This document shows positions 53,713-63,229 of a stretch of 64,000 nucleotides of DNA, in pieces. The DNA is from Streptomyces xanthophaeus (GTDB lineage: Bacteria; Actinomycetota; Actinomycetes; Streptomycetales; Streptomycetaceae): the NCBI RefSeq assembly GCF_000725805.1, contig NZ_JOFT01000024.1:62001-126000 (forward strand). The letters are read 5' to 3'. The notes under the pieces are model-generated. The model ran no database searches and was not told the DNA's origin. It saw only the letters and a list, made by a program, of their open reading frames with translations. Both the position numbers and the translations under genes were made by a program. How positions within the stretch are numbered: the stretch's first letter is position 1; each line of letters opens with the position of its first letter.

Positions 53713-54640
53713 GACAGCACAGAATAGCGCTACTCTCCCGTCCACGATAGCGGTCGCAGACTCCCCGGTCCGGGGTACGGCCCCGGCCGCCACCCGGGGC
53801 ACCCTGCTCGCCTCGCTCGGGGTCATCGCCTTCTCGCTGACGTTCCCCGCCACCGCATGGGGGCTGGAGAGCTTCGGCCCCTGGTCCCTCGTGGCCCTGC
53901 GCAGCGTCCTCGCCGCCGCCGTCGCGGGCGTCTTCCTGCTGGCCTTGCGGGCCCCGCTGCCCGCCCGCGCCCACTGGGCGGGCCTGGCCGTGGTCGCCGC
54001 CGGGGTGGTCGTCGGCTTCCCGCTGCTCACCACCCTCGCCCTGCAGACCTCCACCACCTCGCACGCCGCCGTCGTGGTGGGCCTGCTGCCCCTGACCACG
54101 GCCGCGCTCTCCGCGCTGCGCACCGGGGCCCGCCCCTCGCGCGCCTTCTGGATCGCGGCCGGCGCGGGGGCCGCGGTGGTCCTCGGCTTCACCGTGGCGC
54201 AGAGCGGCGGCGCCCTCTCGGCGGGCGACGCCTACCTGTTCGCCGCGCTGCTGGTGTGCGCCGCCGGGTACACCGAGGGCGGCCGCCTCGCCAAGGTGCT
54301 GCCCGGCTGGCAGGTGATCGGCTGGGCGCTGGTGCTGTGCCTGCCGCTGAGCGTGGCCGGTTCCGCGATCGGGCTCGCGTACGAGCCGGTGCACCTCACC
54401 GGCCACGGGGTGGCCGGCCTGGTCTGGGTCGCGGCCGGTTCCACCTTCCTCGGCCTGTACGTCTGGTACCGCGGCATGGCCGAGATCGGGGCTCCCCGGG
54501 CCAGCCAGCTCCAGCTCGCCCAGCCGCTGCTCACCCTGGTGTGGTCGGTGGCGCTGCTGGGCGAGCACCTCTCCCCCGCCGTACCGGCGGCCGCGGGCGC
54601 CGTACTGCTCTGCATCGTGGTGACCCAACGGGTCAAATAG
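53711..54640 (+). CDS. EamA/DMT-family transporter
   Basis: This predicts 309 residues with ten hydrophobic segments in two EamA repeats (FGPWSLVALRSVLAAAVAGVFLL and SQLQLAQPLLTLVWSVALLG). DMT exporters of this class move amino acids or small metabolites. No in-frame start downstream leaves the first helix whole, so ATG 53711 is retained. TACGCT (53700-53705) 5 bases before it suggests a leaderless mRNA. It is divergent from the MocR gene. Confidence 0.85.
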   Translation: MTAQNSATLPSTIAVADSPVRGTAPAATRGTLLASLGVIAFSLTFPATAWGLESFGPWSLVALRSVLAAAVAGVFLLALRAPLPARAHWAGLAVVAAGVVVGFPLLTTLALQTSTTSHAAVVVGLLPLTTAALSALRTGARPSRAFWIAAGAGAAVVLGFTVAQSGGALSAGDAYLFAALLVCAAGYTEGGRLAKVLPGWQVIGWALVLCLPLSVAGSAIGLAYEPVHLTGHGVAGLVWVAAGSTFLGLYVWYRGMAEIGAPRASQLQLAQPLLTLVWSVALLGEHLSPAVPAAAGAVLLCIVVTQRVK

Positions 54641-54696
54641 CAGCGATACGACCTAAACTGCAATCACCGGATCGGACCGCCACCGAGGAGGTCAGT

Positions 54697-54894
54697 ATGC
54701 GCGCGACCGAGGGCGACCAGCTGGTGCAGCACGGCAGGATCGTCGGACAGCACGACAAGGTGGGCGAGATCACCCAGGTTCTGGGCGAGAACGGAACTCC
54801 CCCGTACCGGGTCCGCTTCCAGGACGGGCACGAGGCCCTGATGGCTCCCGGACCCGACTGCACGGTCCGCCACCCCGAAGAATCCGCCCACTGA
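54697..54894 (+). CDS. DUF1918 small protein
   Basis: This predicts 65 residues from ATG 54697 with GAGGAGG 6 bases upstream. MRATEGDQLVQHGRIVGQHDKVGEITQV, then YRVRFQDGHEALMAPGPDCTV, is the DUF1918 (SH3-like beta barrel) pattern, common in actinobacteria and without a known role. It follows the EamA gene after 56 bases and converges on the GHL10 gene. Confidence 0.85.
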   Translation: MRATEGDQLVQHGRIVGQHDKVGEITQVLGENGTPPYRVRFQDGHEALMAPGPDCTVRHPEESAH

Positions 54895-54895
54895 A

Positions 54896-56197
54896 TCAAC
54901 GCGGGGGCACGGCCGAGCCGTAGTGGTCGGCGACGACCTCGGCCATCGCCCCGTTGGGGTCCGAGGCCACCTGCTTCGCGGAGAAGTAGACGTGGCCGCG
55001 GACCTCCGCGTAGTCCCGGGCGAAGGTGACGTGCCGGGACAGTTCCGCGGGATCGCGCCAGGCCTCGGTGGGGCTGTCGGCGTCACAGCGGTACAGGGCC
55101 TCCCCCACGTACAGGTCCACGCCGGTGCCCTCCACGGTCCGGGCCCACCAGGGCACGACGTCGGCGTAGTCGGCGACGGGGTGCCCGATGTGCCAGTAGG
55201 CCTGCGGCACGACGTAGTCGATCCAGCCCTCGGTGACCCACTTGCGGGTGTCCGCGTACAGGTCGTCGTAGGTGGCGAGGCTGCCGTCCGTCGCCGATCC
55301 GAGCGGGTCCTTCCCGGCGTTGCGCCACACCGCGAACGGGCTGATGCCGAACCGCGCCTTCGGCCGGACCTGGCGCACCCGGGCGGACATCTCGCTGACC
55401 AGGGTGTCGGTGTTGTGGCGGCGCCAGGCGGCCCGTGAGGCGAAGGAGCCGCCGTGCTCCTCGTAGGCCGCGTCGTCGTCGAAGTACTCCCCGGCAGCCG
55501 GATACGGGTAGAAGTAGTCGTCCCAGTGCACCCCGTCCATGGGGTAGCGGCGGACCGCGTCGAGCATGGCCTCCTGCACGAACAGCCGCACCTCCGGCAG
55601 CCCCGGGTTGTAGTAGAGCTTGCCCCCGTACGGGACCGTCCAGCCGGGGTTGCGCCGGGCCGGGTGCCCGGCGGCCAGCCGGTCGGGGTCGGTGTGGTTG
55701 GCCACGCGGTACGGGTTGAACCAGGCGTGCAGCTCCAGCCCGCGGGCGTGGGCCTCGGTCACGGCCGTGCCCAGCGGATCCCAGCCCGGGTCCACGCCCT
55801 GCTTCCCCGTCAGCCACTGGGACCAGGGCTCGTGCGGCGAGGGCCACAGCGCGTCGGCCGCCGGACGGACCTGGAGGATCACCGCGTTGAGCCGGCGTGC
55901 CACGGCCGCGTCGAGGAGGGCCAGCAGTTCGCGCTTCTGCTGCGCGGCGGAGAGCCCGCTCCTGGAGGGCCAGTCCACATTGGTCACTGACGCGATCCAC
56001 ATCCCGCGGAACTCCGGCGCCGCGGCCCTGCGGTGCGGCTCGGCTCCCGCTGGACCGGGGGCCCGTTCCGGCCCCGACGGCGCCCCCGGCGCCCCGGCCC
56101 CGGTGGCCGCACCCGCCACCCCCGTCTGCCCGGCGGCGGCCGTGACCAGCGCACCAGCCGCCCCCGCCAGCAGCCCCCGCCGTCCGATCCACTCCAT
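54896..56197 (-). CDS. Secreted GHL10-family glycoside hydrolase
   Basis: This predicts 433 residues from ATG 56197. A Tat/Sec-type signal (GRRGLLAGAAGALVTAAAGQ) and an Ala/Pro linker lead into a GHL10-type TIM barrel (FRGMWIASVTNVDWPS, NAVILQVRPAADALW, HAWFNPYRVANHTDPD, DGVHWDDYFYPYP, YVVPQAYWHIGHPVADY). Acidic residues in HWDDYFYP may be catalytic. These enzymes are thought to act on cell-wall or exopolysaccharide. It is divergent from the dehydrogenase gene. Confidence 0.85.
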   Translation of the reverse strand: MEWIGRRGLLAGAAGALVTAAAGQTGVAGAATGAGAPGAPSGPERAPGPAGAEPHRRAAAPEFRGMWIASVTNVDWPSRSGLSAAQQKRELLALLDAAVARRLNAVILQVRPAADALWPSPHEPWSQWLTGKQGVDPGWDPLGTAVTEAHARGLELHAWFNPYRVANHTDPDRLAAGHPARRNPGWTVPYGGKLYYNPGLPEVRLFVQEAMLDAVRRYPMDGVHWDDYFYPYPAAGEYFDDDAAYEEHGGSFASRAAWRRHNTDTLVSEMSARVRQVRPKARFGISPFAVWRNAGKDPLGSATDGSLATYDDLYADTRKWVTEGWIDYVVPQAYWHIGHPVADYADVVPWWARTVEGTGVDLYVGEALYRCDADSPTEAWRDPAELSRHVTFARDYAEVRGHVYFSAKQVASDPNGAMAEVVADHYGSAVPPR

Positions 56198-56369
56198 GTG
56201 ACCACTCCGTTCCGTAGCGTGACATCGATCGCGTGCGCCCAGCATGCCCGCCCCGGCCCGTCACCGGGGTCAAGGTCGGGGGTAACGTCGGGGGGCGTGG
56301 CGGGCGCCGGAATGCAGTGACCACTGACCCACGGGGGACCCGCGATGGATGAGCAGCGAAAGGCACGAT

Positions 56370-57251
56370 GTGACGGACCTCTCTACCCTCCCGACCGACA
56401 TCGCACGGGTCGGCGTAGTGGGCTGCGGCCAGATGGGCGCGGGTATCGCCGAGGTGTGTGCCCGCAGCGGTCTTGAGGTGAAGGTCGCCGAGACCACCGG
56501 CGAGGCCCTGGAGATCGGGCGCACCCGGCTGCACAACTCCCTGATGAAGGCCGCCGAACGCGGCAAGATCAGCGAGGAGGAGCGGGACGCCACCCTGGCC
56601 CGCCTCACCTTCACCACCGACCTCGGCGAATTCGCCGACCGCGACCTCGTCATCGAGGCGGTCGTCGAGAACGAGCAGGTCAAGACGGAGATCTTCCAGG
56701 TCCTCGACCAGGTGGTCACCCGCCCGGACGCGATCCTGGCCTCCAACACCTCCTCCATCCCGCTGGTGAAGCTGGCCGTCTCCACCTCGCGCCCCGACCA
56801 GGTCATCGGCATCCACTTCTTCAACCCGGCGCCGGTGCAGCAGCTCGTCGAGCTGATCCCCGCACTGACCACGGGCGACGAGACGGTCAAGCGGGCCGAA
56901 GCCCTGGTGCGGGACGTGCTGGGCAAGCACGCGATCCGCGCCCAGGACCGTTCCGGTTTCGTGGTCAACGCGCTCCTCATCCCGTACCTGCTGTCCGCGA
57001 TCCGGATGTTCGAGTCGGGCATCGCGAGCCGCGAGGACATCGACAACGGCATGGAGCTGGGCTGCGCCCACCCGATGGGCCCGCTGAAGCTGGCGGACCT
57101 GATCGGCCTGGACACGGTGGCCTCGGTGGCCGACTCCATGTACGCCGAGTTCAAGGAGCCGCTGTACGCCGCTCCTCCGCTGCTCCAGCGGATGGTCGAC
57201 GCGGGCCGCCTCGGCCGCAAGACCGGCTCGGGCTTCTACCCGTACGGCTGA
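56370..57251 (+). CDS. 3-hydroxyacyl-CoA (3-hydroxybutyryl-CoA) dehydrogenase
   Basis: This predicts 293 residues from GTG 56370, chosen because GAAAGG lies 6 bases before it (an ATG at 56349 is in frame). The NAD fold is VGVVGCGQMGAGIAEVCA. SNTSSIPLVKLA, IGIHFFNPAPVQQLVELIP (catalytic His) and AQDRSGFVVNALLIPYLLSAIRM (helix domain) are diagnostic of HbdA/FadB-type enzymes. It reversibly oxidises 3-hydroxybutyryl-CoA to acetoacetyl-CoA, as in fatty-acid or butyryl-CoA metabolism. It converges on the Nudix gene. Confidence 0.92.
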   Translation: MTDLSTLPTDIARVGVVGCGQMGAGIAEVCARSGLEVKVAETTGEALEIGRTRLHNSLMKAAERGKISEEERDATLARLTFTTDLGEFADRDLVIEAVVENEQVKTEIFQVLDQVVTRPDAILASNTSSIPLVKLAVSTSRPDQVIGIHFFNPAPVQQLVELIPALTTGDETVKRAEALVRDVLGKHAIRAQDRSGFVVNALLIPYLLSAIRMFESGIASREDIDNGMELGCAHPMGPLKLADLIGLDTVASVADSMYAEFKEPLYAAPPLLQRMVDAGRLGRKTGSGFYPYG

Positions 57252-57262
57252 CCGCCGGCGGC

Positions 57263-57793
57263 TCAGCCCAGCCGCAGGTGGTGCAGCAGCAGGAGCCCGG
57301 CCGCCATGTTGGCGGCCGGGATCTCGCCGCGCGCGATCATGTCGGGGACGAGCCCCAGCGGGACCCACTCGCGGCGCGAGGACTCGAAGTCGTCCTCGGG
57401 GTGACCTACGTACGTGGCCCCGTCCGCCCAGTAGAGGTGGTGACGGGCGTCCGTCAGCCCGTTGGACGGCTCGACCGTCATCAGGTGGTGGAGCGGGCCG
57501 GGCCGCCAGCCCGACTCCTCCTCCATCTCCCGCGCGGCGGCCGTGGCGACGTCCTCGCCGTCCTCGACCACCCCGGCGGGCAGCTCCCAGCCCCAGCTGT
57601 CCGTGATGAAGCGGTGCCGCCACAGCAGCAGCACCTCGTCGGCCGCGTTCACGGCCGTGGCCACGGCGACCGGGCGCAGCCGGATCACGAAGTGGTCCAG
57701 GTGCCGCCCGTCGGGGAGTTCCACATCGGCGAGGTTCACATCGAACCAGCGGTTCTTGTACACCGTCTGCTCACTGAGGTTCGTCCACTGCAC
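57263..57793 (-). CDS. Nudix hydrolase
   Basis: This predicts 176 residues from GTG 57793 (VQWTNLSEQTVYKNRW) with GGAAGG upstream. The Nudix box is present: GVVEDGEDVATAAAREMEEESG (G-x5-E-x7-REUxEE). The N-terminal half matches ADP-ribose/ADP-sugar pyrophosphatases. It cleaves nucleoside diphosphates linked to a moiety X; the substrate is uncertain. Upstream by 54 bases on the same strand ends the TPR regulator gene. Confidence 0.88.
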   Translation of the reverse strand: MQWTNLSEQTVYKNRWFDVNLADVELPDGRHLDHFVIRLRPVAVATAVNAADEVLLLWRHRFITDSWGWELPAGVVEDGEDVATAAAREMEEESGWRPGPLHHLMTVEPSNGLTDARHHLYWADGATYVGHPEDDFESSRREWVPLGLVPDMIARGEIPAANMAAGLLLLHHLRLG

Positions 57794-57846
57794 GGTTGTG
57801 CCACCTTCCGTTCGAGTTGGTGGCAACATGGCAGCAGTTCACGCCC

Positions 57847-59187
57847 TCACAGGGGAACGCGCAGCGCCCCGTCGATGAGCTGCGCGGTCTCCTCCGCGCC
57901 CGAACAGCCGCTGGTCAGCAACTGCTCTCGGACCGCTCTGAGCCGGTCCCGCAGCCGCAGCGACTCCATCCCCTTGGCCCGCTCGGCCATTTCGGCCGCC
58001 GCGGCCACCGCCCGGTCGGCCTCCCCCTGCCGCAGCTGGATCTCGCACAGCATCGCCAGCCTGTGCACCCGGCCCCGGTCGTGCGCCGGGGTGCCGACGG
58101 CTGCCGTCGCCTGCTCGTGGGCCCCGTCGAGGTCCCCCAGGCTCAGCAGCGCCTGCGCCACCTGGACGTTGACGAGACCCGGCTGGACGTAACCGGTCTC
58201 GTCGGGCTCGCTGCCGGGCCGGATCCGCTCGGCGGCCGCCTCCGCGCTGTGGATGCAGGCCAGTGCGGTGCGCGTGTCCCCGAGCTGGGCGTACGCCTTG
58301 GCCTGCATGGCGTACAGGTCGGCGGCCAGCGCCGGGGTGGTGTGGCGGCCCGCGGCGCGCAGCGCGGCCTCCGCGAAGGCGACGGCCTGGCGGTACTCGC
58401 GCAGGTGCAGGGACTGGTTGACGAGCAGCGCGATCACGTAGGCCCCGAGCCCGCGGTCGCCGCTGGCCTTGGCCAGGCGCAGGGCCTGGTGGAAGTAGCG
58501 CTGGGCCAGCCCGTGCGCGTCCGAGTCGTACGCGCAGATGCCCGCCACCGCCACCAGGGACCCGGTGGCGCGGTGCAGCCGGCGGCCCAGGCCGTCGGGA
58601 TAGCTCCCGCGCAGCATGGGCGCGGTCTCGCTGCCGAGGAAGCGGACGATCCTGGCCCGGGTCGCGACCCCGCCGGCCCTGCGGTACATCAGCTCGTAGT
58701 GCGCGCGGGCGGCCCGCAGGATCTCGATGTGCTCGGGCCCGATCCGGTCCGGGCCCTCGCGGGAGACGTCGGCGTCCTCGGGCGGGTTCTCCCACTCCCA
58801 GACCGGGATCACGGCGGGGGTGCCCATGACCGCCGCCGCGGTGAGGAGTTGGGGCCGGCCCTGTTCGTCGGAACGCCACAGGGCGGCGGCCCGGTCGACG
58901 AACCCGCTCAGCGGCGAGGCGGGTGCGCCACCGGCCCCCTCCGGCATCCCCAGCCCGACGTCGTCCAGGCCCACGGTCCGCCGCAGCCGGCCGCCGAGCA
59001 CCTCGCAGATCAGGTCGGGCACCTGGCCGCGGGGCCGCTGGCCCTTCAACCACCGCGCCACGGCGGTGTGTTCGTAGCGCAGGGCGAGACCGCGGGTGCG
59101 GCCCGCCTGGTTCACGTACGCGGCGAGTCCGGCATGGGACATGCCCGCCTCTGCGAGGAGGGCGTCGAGCAGGACATTGGGCTGCAT
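57847..59187 (-). CDS. TPR-containing regulator (NsdA-like)
   Basis: This predicts 446 residues. The N-terminus (ALLAEAGMSHAGLAAYVNQAG ... AVARWLKGQRPRGQVPDLIC) resembles a helix-turn-helix. The remainder holds tetratricopeptide repeats (AQRYFHQALRLAKASGD, QAVAFAEAALRAAGRHT, ADLYAMQAKAYAQLGD). This matches the NsdA-like family of Streptomyces, which negatively affects differentiation and antibiotic production; the assignment to a specific paralogue is uncertain. The upstream region holds a complex dyad (59225-59282). Confidence 0.75.
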   Translation of the reverse strand: MQPNVLLDALLAEAGMSHAGLAAYVNQAGRTRGLALRYEHTAVARWLKGQRPRGQVPDLICEVLGGRLRRTVGLDDVGLGMPEGAGGAPASPLSGFVDRAAALWRSDEQGRPQLLTAAAVMGTPAVIPVWEWENPPEDADVSREGPDRIGPEHIEILRAARAHYELMYRRAGGVATRARIVRFLGSETAPMLRGSYPDGLGRRLHRATGSLVAVAGICAYDSDAHGLAQRYFHQALRLAKASGDRGLGAYVIALLVNQSLHLREYRQAVAFAEAALRAAGRHTTPALAADLYAMQAKAYAQLGDTRTALACIHSAEAAAERIRPGSEPDETGYVQPGLVNVQVAQALLSLGDLDGAHEQATAAVGTPAHDRGRVHRLAMLCEIQLRQGEADRAVAAAAEMAERAKGMESLRLRDRLRAVREQLLTSGCSGAEETAQLIDGALRVPL

Positions 59188-59542
59188 GGGCCGCTCCCCG
59201 GGGCTCGTCGTTCCTCAGGCTAGTGGGTGCGTGCTTCACACGGGGTGTGAACCGAGTACGCGCATAAATGCGATACGCACCCTGCCGCTTGGGGGCCGTA
59301 CGGCGGTTCACTTAAGGGCCTCGCCAAGAGGTAGCCCGGGTCGTCGGCTCCCCCTCGTACAGTGCGACGACCCGTCACCGCGCCGCCCGTCCTGTTGTCT
59401 GCCCGACACTCCACGGCAGGCGGGCGGCGCGTTCCGGTTCCGCCGGTGCCCGGTTGGTCGCCGCGCCCCGGCAGGAACCGGGCCGGACGCGCGCCGGGCC
59501 CATCCACCGGCCCCGGCGCGCGGTTCGGCGCTGCCGGGCCGG
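59188..59542. other. Non-coding gap with three-way dyad
   Basis: There is no convincing gene in this gap. Just upstream of the TPR regulator start lies an outer 8-bp stem, GGGTGCGT/ACGCACCC (59225-59232 with 59275-59282). It encloses TTCACAC/GTGTGAA (59235-59241 with 59245-59251) and CGCAT/ATGCG (59261-59265 with 59268-59272). It could be a structured leader or clustered operators. The rest (59290-59542) shows nothing else. Confidence 0.5.
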
Positions 59543-60520
59543 TCAGGGCCGGTCGTCGCGGAGCACCAGCAGGGCGACGTCGTCGGCGAGCCGCCCGCCG
59601 GTGTGCCGCAGCAGCGCCGCGTGCACGCCCGCGACCAGCCGCGCGGGCGTGAGCGCCGCGTCGGCCGCGAGGACCCGCTCCAGCGGGAAGAACCGCCCGT
59701 CCGCGTCGCGTGCGTCCGCCGCCCCGTCGGTGTGCAGGAACAGCGTGTCCCCGGGCCGCAGCTTCCCGCACTCCGCCGGCCAGAGTCCGTCGGGCATCGG
59801 AACCACCCCGAGCGGCGGCAGGGTCTCGCCCCCGTCCACCACCCGTACGCAGCGCCGCTCCGTCTGCGGCGGGTGCAGCAGGTACGGCCAGGGGTGGCCG
59901 CAGTTCAGGGCCAGCAGACTGCCGTCGGCCCCGATCTGCAGGAGCAGCACCGTCACGAACTCCTCGGCCGCCGGCGACTGCGGCTCCACCGGACAGGCCG
60001 CCGGGTGCTCCGACCGGGACCGGTCGCGGACGTGGCGGCCCAGGGCCCGCTCCATCCGCAGCAGTACGCCGCCCAGCGAGGGCTCGTCGTACGCCGCCTC
60101 GCGGAAGGCCCCGAGGACCGCCGCGGCCGCGCCGAGCGCGGGCAGGCCGTGCCCGCGTACGTCGCCGATGACCACCCGGACCCCGTACCCCGTGGACACG
60201 GCCTCGTACAGGTCCCCGCCCACCGCGGCACCCCGGCTCGCCGAGAGCTGGGCCGCGGCCAGCGTCAGGCCGTCCATCCGCCCGGGCAGCGGTCGCAGCA
60301 GGGCCCGTTGGGCCGCGCCCGCGATCTCCTGGGAGCGCCGCAGTTCGGCCAGCAGCAGGCGCCGGATGTGCACGGCGCAGCCTGTGGCCAGGAGCAGGAA
60401 GGCGGCGCAGGTGGCGAGGCTCGGCGCCAGCCGGCCCGGGGTGGACAGCTCCCACGACACCGCGGCGCCGCCCCAGGCGGCGACGGCCACCCGGCGTACC
60501 CGGGGCATCTCCCCGATCAT
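59543..60520 (-). CDS. Membrane-anchored PP2C (SpoIIE-type) phosphatase
   Basis: This predicts 325 residues from ATG 60520, with GGGAGG upstream. Two N-terminal hydrophobic segments (AVAAWGGAAVSW region and LATCAAFLLLATGCAVH) lead into a helix and the PPM domain: VGGDLYEAVSTGYGVRVVIGDVRGHGLPA (metal-binding Asp), LNCGHPWPYLL and LFLHTDGAADARDADG. It should dephosphorylate Ser/Thr, perhaps of an anti-sigma antagonist; no sensor domain and no partner genes are adjacent. Confidence 0.85.
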   Translation of the reverse strand: MIGEMPRVRRVAVAAWGGAAVSWELSTPGRLAPSLATCAAFLLLATGCAVHIRRLLLAELRRSQEIAGAAQRALLRPLPGRMDGLTLAAAQLSASRGAAVGGDLYEAVSTGYGVRVVIGDVRGHGLPALGAAAAVLGAFREAAYDEPSLGGVLLRMERALGRHVRDRSRSEHPAACPVEPQSPAAEEFVTVLLLQIGADGSLLALNCGHPWPYLLHPPQTERRCVRVVDGGETLPPLGVVPMPDGLWPAECGKLRPGDTLFLHTDGAADARDADGRFFPLERVLAADAALTPARLVAGVHAALLRHTGGRLADDVALLVLRDDRP

Positions 60521-60637
60521 CGCGGCCTCCCCTCGGCCGCACCGATTGTGCCGAGCACCCGGTGCGAGGGACACGGGCCACCGGGGTTCTCACCCGAACG
60601 AGTGAGGCGGGAGTCCCCCACGCCCGCCAAGGCGTAA

Positions 60638-60667
60638 GGGGGCGATCCGGTGGTCCGGATCGCCCCC
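60638..60667. terminator. Hairpin between pheT and the phosphatase gene
   Basis: A perfect 13-bp stem (60638-60650 with 60655-60667) with a TGGT loop lies just past the pheT stop on the minus strand, 33 bases beyond it. It is a likely terminator of pheST. Confidence 0.7.
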
Positions 60668-60700
60668 TCAACAGGCCTGGAACGGGTCCCGCGGCAGCGG

Positions 60701-63228
60701 CTAGGCGCCGCGCAGCACCGCCCCGGTCCGCTCGCCCGCCAGTGCCACCGCCGCGTCGCGCGCGGCCGTGGACTCCTCGGCGGTCAGCGTGCGGTCGGCC
60801 GCGCGGAAGCGCAGCGCGTACGCCAGGGACTTCTTGCCCTCGCCGACCTGCTCACCGGTGAACACGTCGAACAGCCTCAGCGATTCGAGGAGTTCGCCCG
60901 CGCCCTTGCGCAGCGCGGACTCCACCTGCGAGGCCGGGACCGACGCGTCCACGATCAGCGCCACGTCCTGGGTCGCCACCGGGAAGGAGGAGATCCGGGG
61001 CGCCTGGAGGGCCTCGCCGCCGGCCGCCGCGAGGCGGTCCAGGTCGAGCTCCATCGCGCTGGTGCGGGCCGGCAGGCCCATCGCCTTGACCACCCGCGGG
61101 TGCAGCTCACCGGCGTGGCCGATGACCTGCTCGACCCCGTCGAGGGTGACGACCAGCTCGGCGCAGCGGCCCGGGTGCCAGGGACCGTACTGGCCCTGGC
61201 GGACGACGAGCTCCGCGCCGGCCTCGACGGCCAGCGAGCGCGCGGCCTGGACGGCATCCGCCCAGTCGGCCGGACGGCCCTTGCCCCACCAGCCGGCCTG
61301 CTCACGGGCACCGGCCAGCACGACCGCGGCGTACCGCGGCTGCGCGGGCAGGGCCGCGTCCAGGGTGGCGATCTCCTCGTCCGTGGGACGCCGGTCGACG
61401 GGCAGCCGCACGGCGACGCCCGGCTGCGGGCCGGCCAGGAAGACCGAACCGGTCTCGAAGAGCGCGAGGTCGTGGCTGCCCCGGCTGTCGTTGCGGCGCA
61501 GCGCGCCGAGCAGACCCGGCAGCAGCGTGGTGCGCAGCGCCGGCTCCTCGTCGGAGAGCGGGTTGACCAGCTTGACGACCTGGCGGGTGGCGTCGTGCGC
61601 CGGGAGCTGCAGCTGGTCGAAGACGCCCTCACCGATGAACGGGTAGCTGAGCGCCTCGACGTAGCCCGCACCGGCCAGCGCGCGGCCGGCCCGGCGGTGC
61701 AGCTGCTGCCGGGCGGTCAGACCGCGGCCGGAGGGCACCTGCGGGAGGGTCGACGGGAGGTTCCCGTAGCCCTCCAGCCGGATGACCTCTTCGGCGAGGT
61801 CGTTGGGCTCGGCGAGGTCGGGCCGCCACGAGGGGACGGTGACGACGAGCTCGTCCTGGCCGTAGACGTCGCAGCCGATCTCCTGGAGACGGCGCACGAC
61901 GGTCTCGCGGCCGTAGTCCATGCCGGCGACGCGGTCGGGGTGGTCCGCGCTCATCGCGACGGTGCGCGGGGCGCCCGGGGCGAGGAACTCGGTGACCCCG
62001 GCCTCCGCGGTGCCGCCCGCGAGCAGCACGAGCAGGTCGACGGTGCGCTGGGCGGCCGCGGCGGCGGCCTGCGGGTCGACGCCCCGCTCGAAGCGCTTGG
62101 AGGCCTCGGAGGAGAGCTTCAGGCGGCGGGCGGTGCGCGAGATCGACACGGAGTCGAAGTGCGCGGCCTCGATGACGACGTCCGTCGTGCCGGTGACGGC
62201 TCCCGTCTCCGGGTCGGTGACGGAGTCGGCGATCTCGGTGTTGGCCCCGCCCATGACGCCGGCGAGACCGATCGGCCCGCTGCTGTCGGTGATCACCAGG
62301 TCCTCGGAGTCGAGCGTGCGCTTGACCCCGTCGAGGGTGGTGAACTTCTCGCCCTGCTCGGCACGGCGGACACCGATGGCGCCGTCGATCCGCGCGCGGT
62401 CGTAGGCGTGCAGCGGCTGGCCGAGTTCGAGCATCACGTAGTTGGTGATGTCGACGGCGAGCGAGATCGGGCGCATGCCCGCCTTCTGCAGGCGGCGGGT
62501 GAGCCAGATCGGGGAGCGCGCGTCGGGGTCGAGCCCGGTGACCGTGCGGGCGGTGAAGCGGTCGCAGCCGGCCGGGTCGGCGACCTGGACCGGGTAGCCG
62601 TAGCCGTTCGGCGCGGGGACGTCGAGCAGCGCCGGGTCGCGCAGCGGCAGGCCGTACGCGGTCGCCGCCTCGCGGGCGACACCGCGCATGGACATGCAGT
62701 AGCCGCGGTCCGGGGTGATGTCGATGTCGAGGACCTCGTCGATGAGCTGGAGCAGCTCGATCGCGTCGGTACCGGCCTCGTACTCGGGCGGCAGCACGAT
62801 GATGCCGTGCGTGCCGTCGTCGCCCATGCCCAGCTCTTCGCCGGAGCAGATCATGCCGTGCGAGGTGCGGCCGTACGTCTTGCGCGCGGCGATCGCGAAG
62901 TCACCGGGCAGCACCGCGCCCGGCAGGACCACGACGACCTTGTCGCCGACGGCGAAGTTCCGGGCGCCGCAGACGATCTCCTGCGGTTCGCCGGTGCCGT
63001 TGGCGGCGCCGACGTCGACCGTGCAGAAGCGGATCGGCTTGCGGAAGCCCTCGAGCTCCTCGATGGTCAGCACCTGGCCGACGACGAGGGGGCCCTTCAG
63101 ACCGCCGCCGAGCTGCTCGACGGTCTCGACCTCGAGGCCGGCGTCGACGAGCTTGGCGGCCACGTCGCGGCCGGTCTCACCTGCGGGCAGGTCGACGTAC
63201 TCCCGCAGCCAGGAAAGCGGGACGCGCA

Positions 63229-63229
<1 letters not shown>
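60701..63229 (-). CDS. pheT: Phenylalanyl-tRNA synthetase beta subunit
   Basis: This predicts 842 residues. The order is the tRNA-binding EMAP-like domain ([34 protein letters not shown]), B3/B4 editing and B5 domains, the catalytic-like core, and the C-terminal ferredoxin-fold anticodon-binding domain ([29 protein letters not shown] ... [15 protein letters not shown]). With PheS it forms the alpha2-beta2 enzyme that charges tRNA-Phe. ATG 63229 overlaps the pheS stop by one base (TGATG). Confidence 0.97.

Noticed and set aside
59543..60520. Partner-switch (anti-sigma/antagonist) operon around the SpoIIE-type phosphatase
   Set aside because: No STAS or HATPase-type kinase gene is adjacent; the neighbours are the TPR regulator and pheT.
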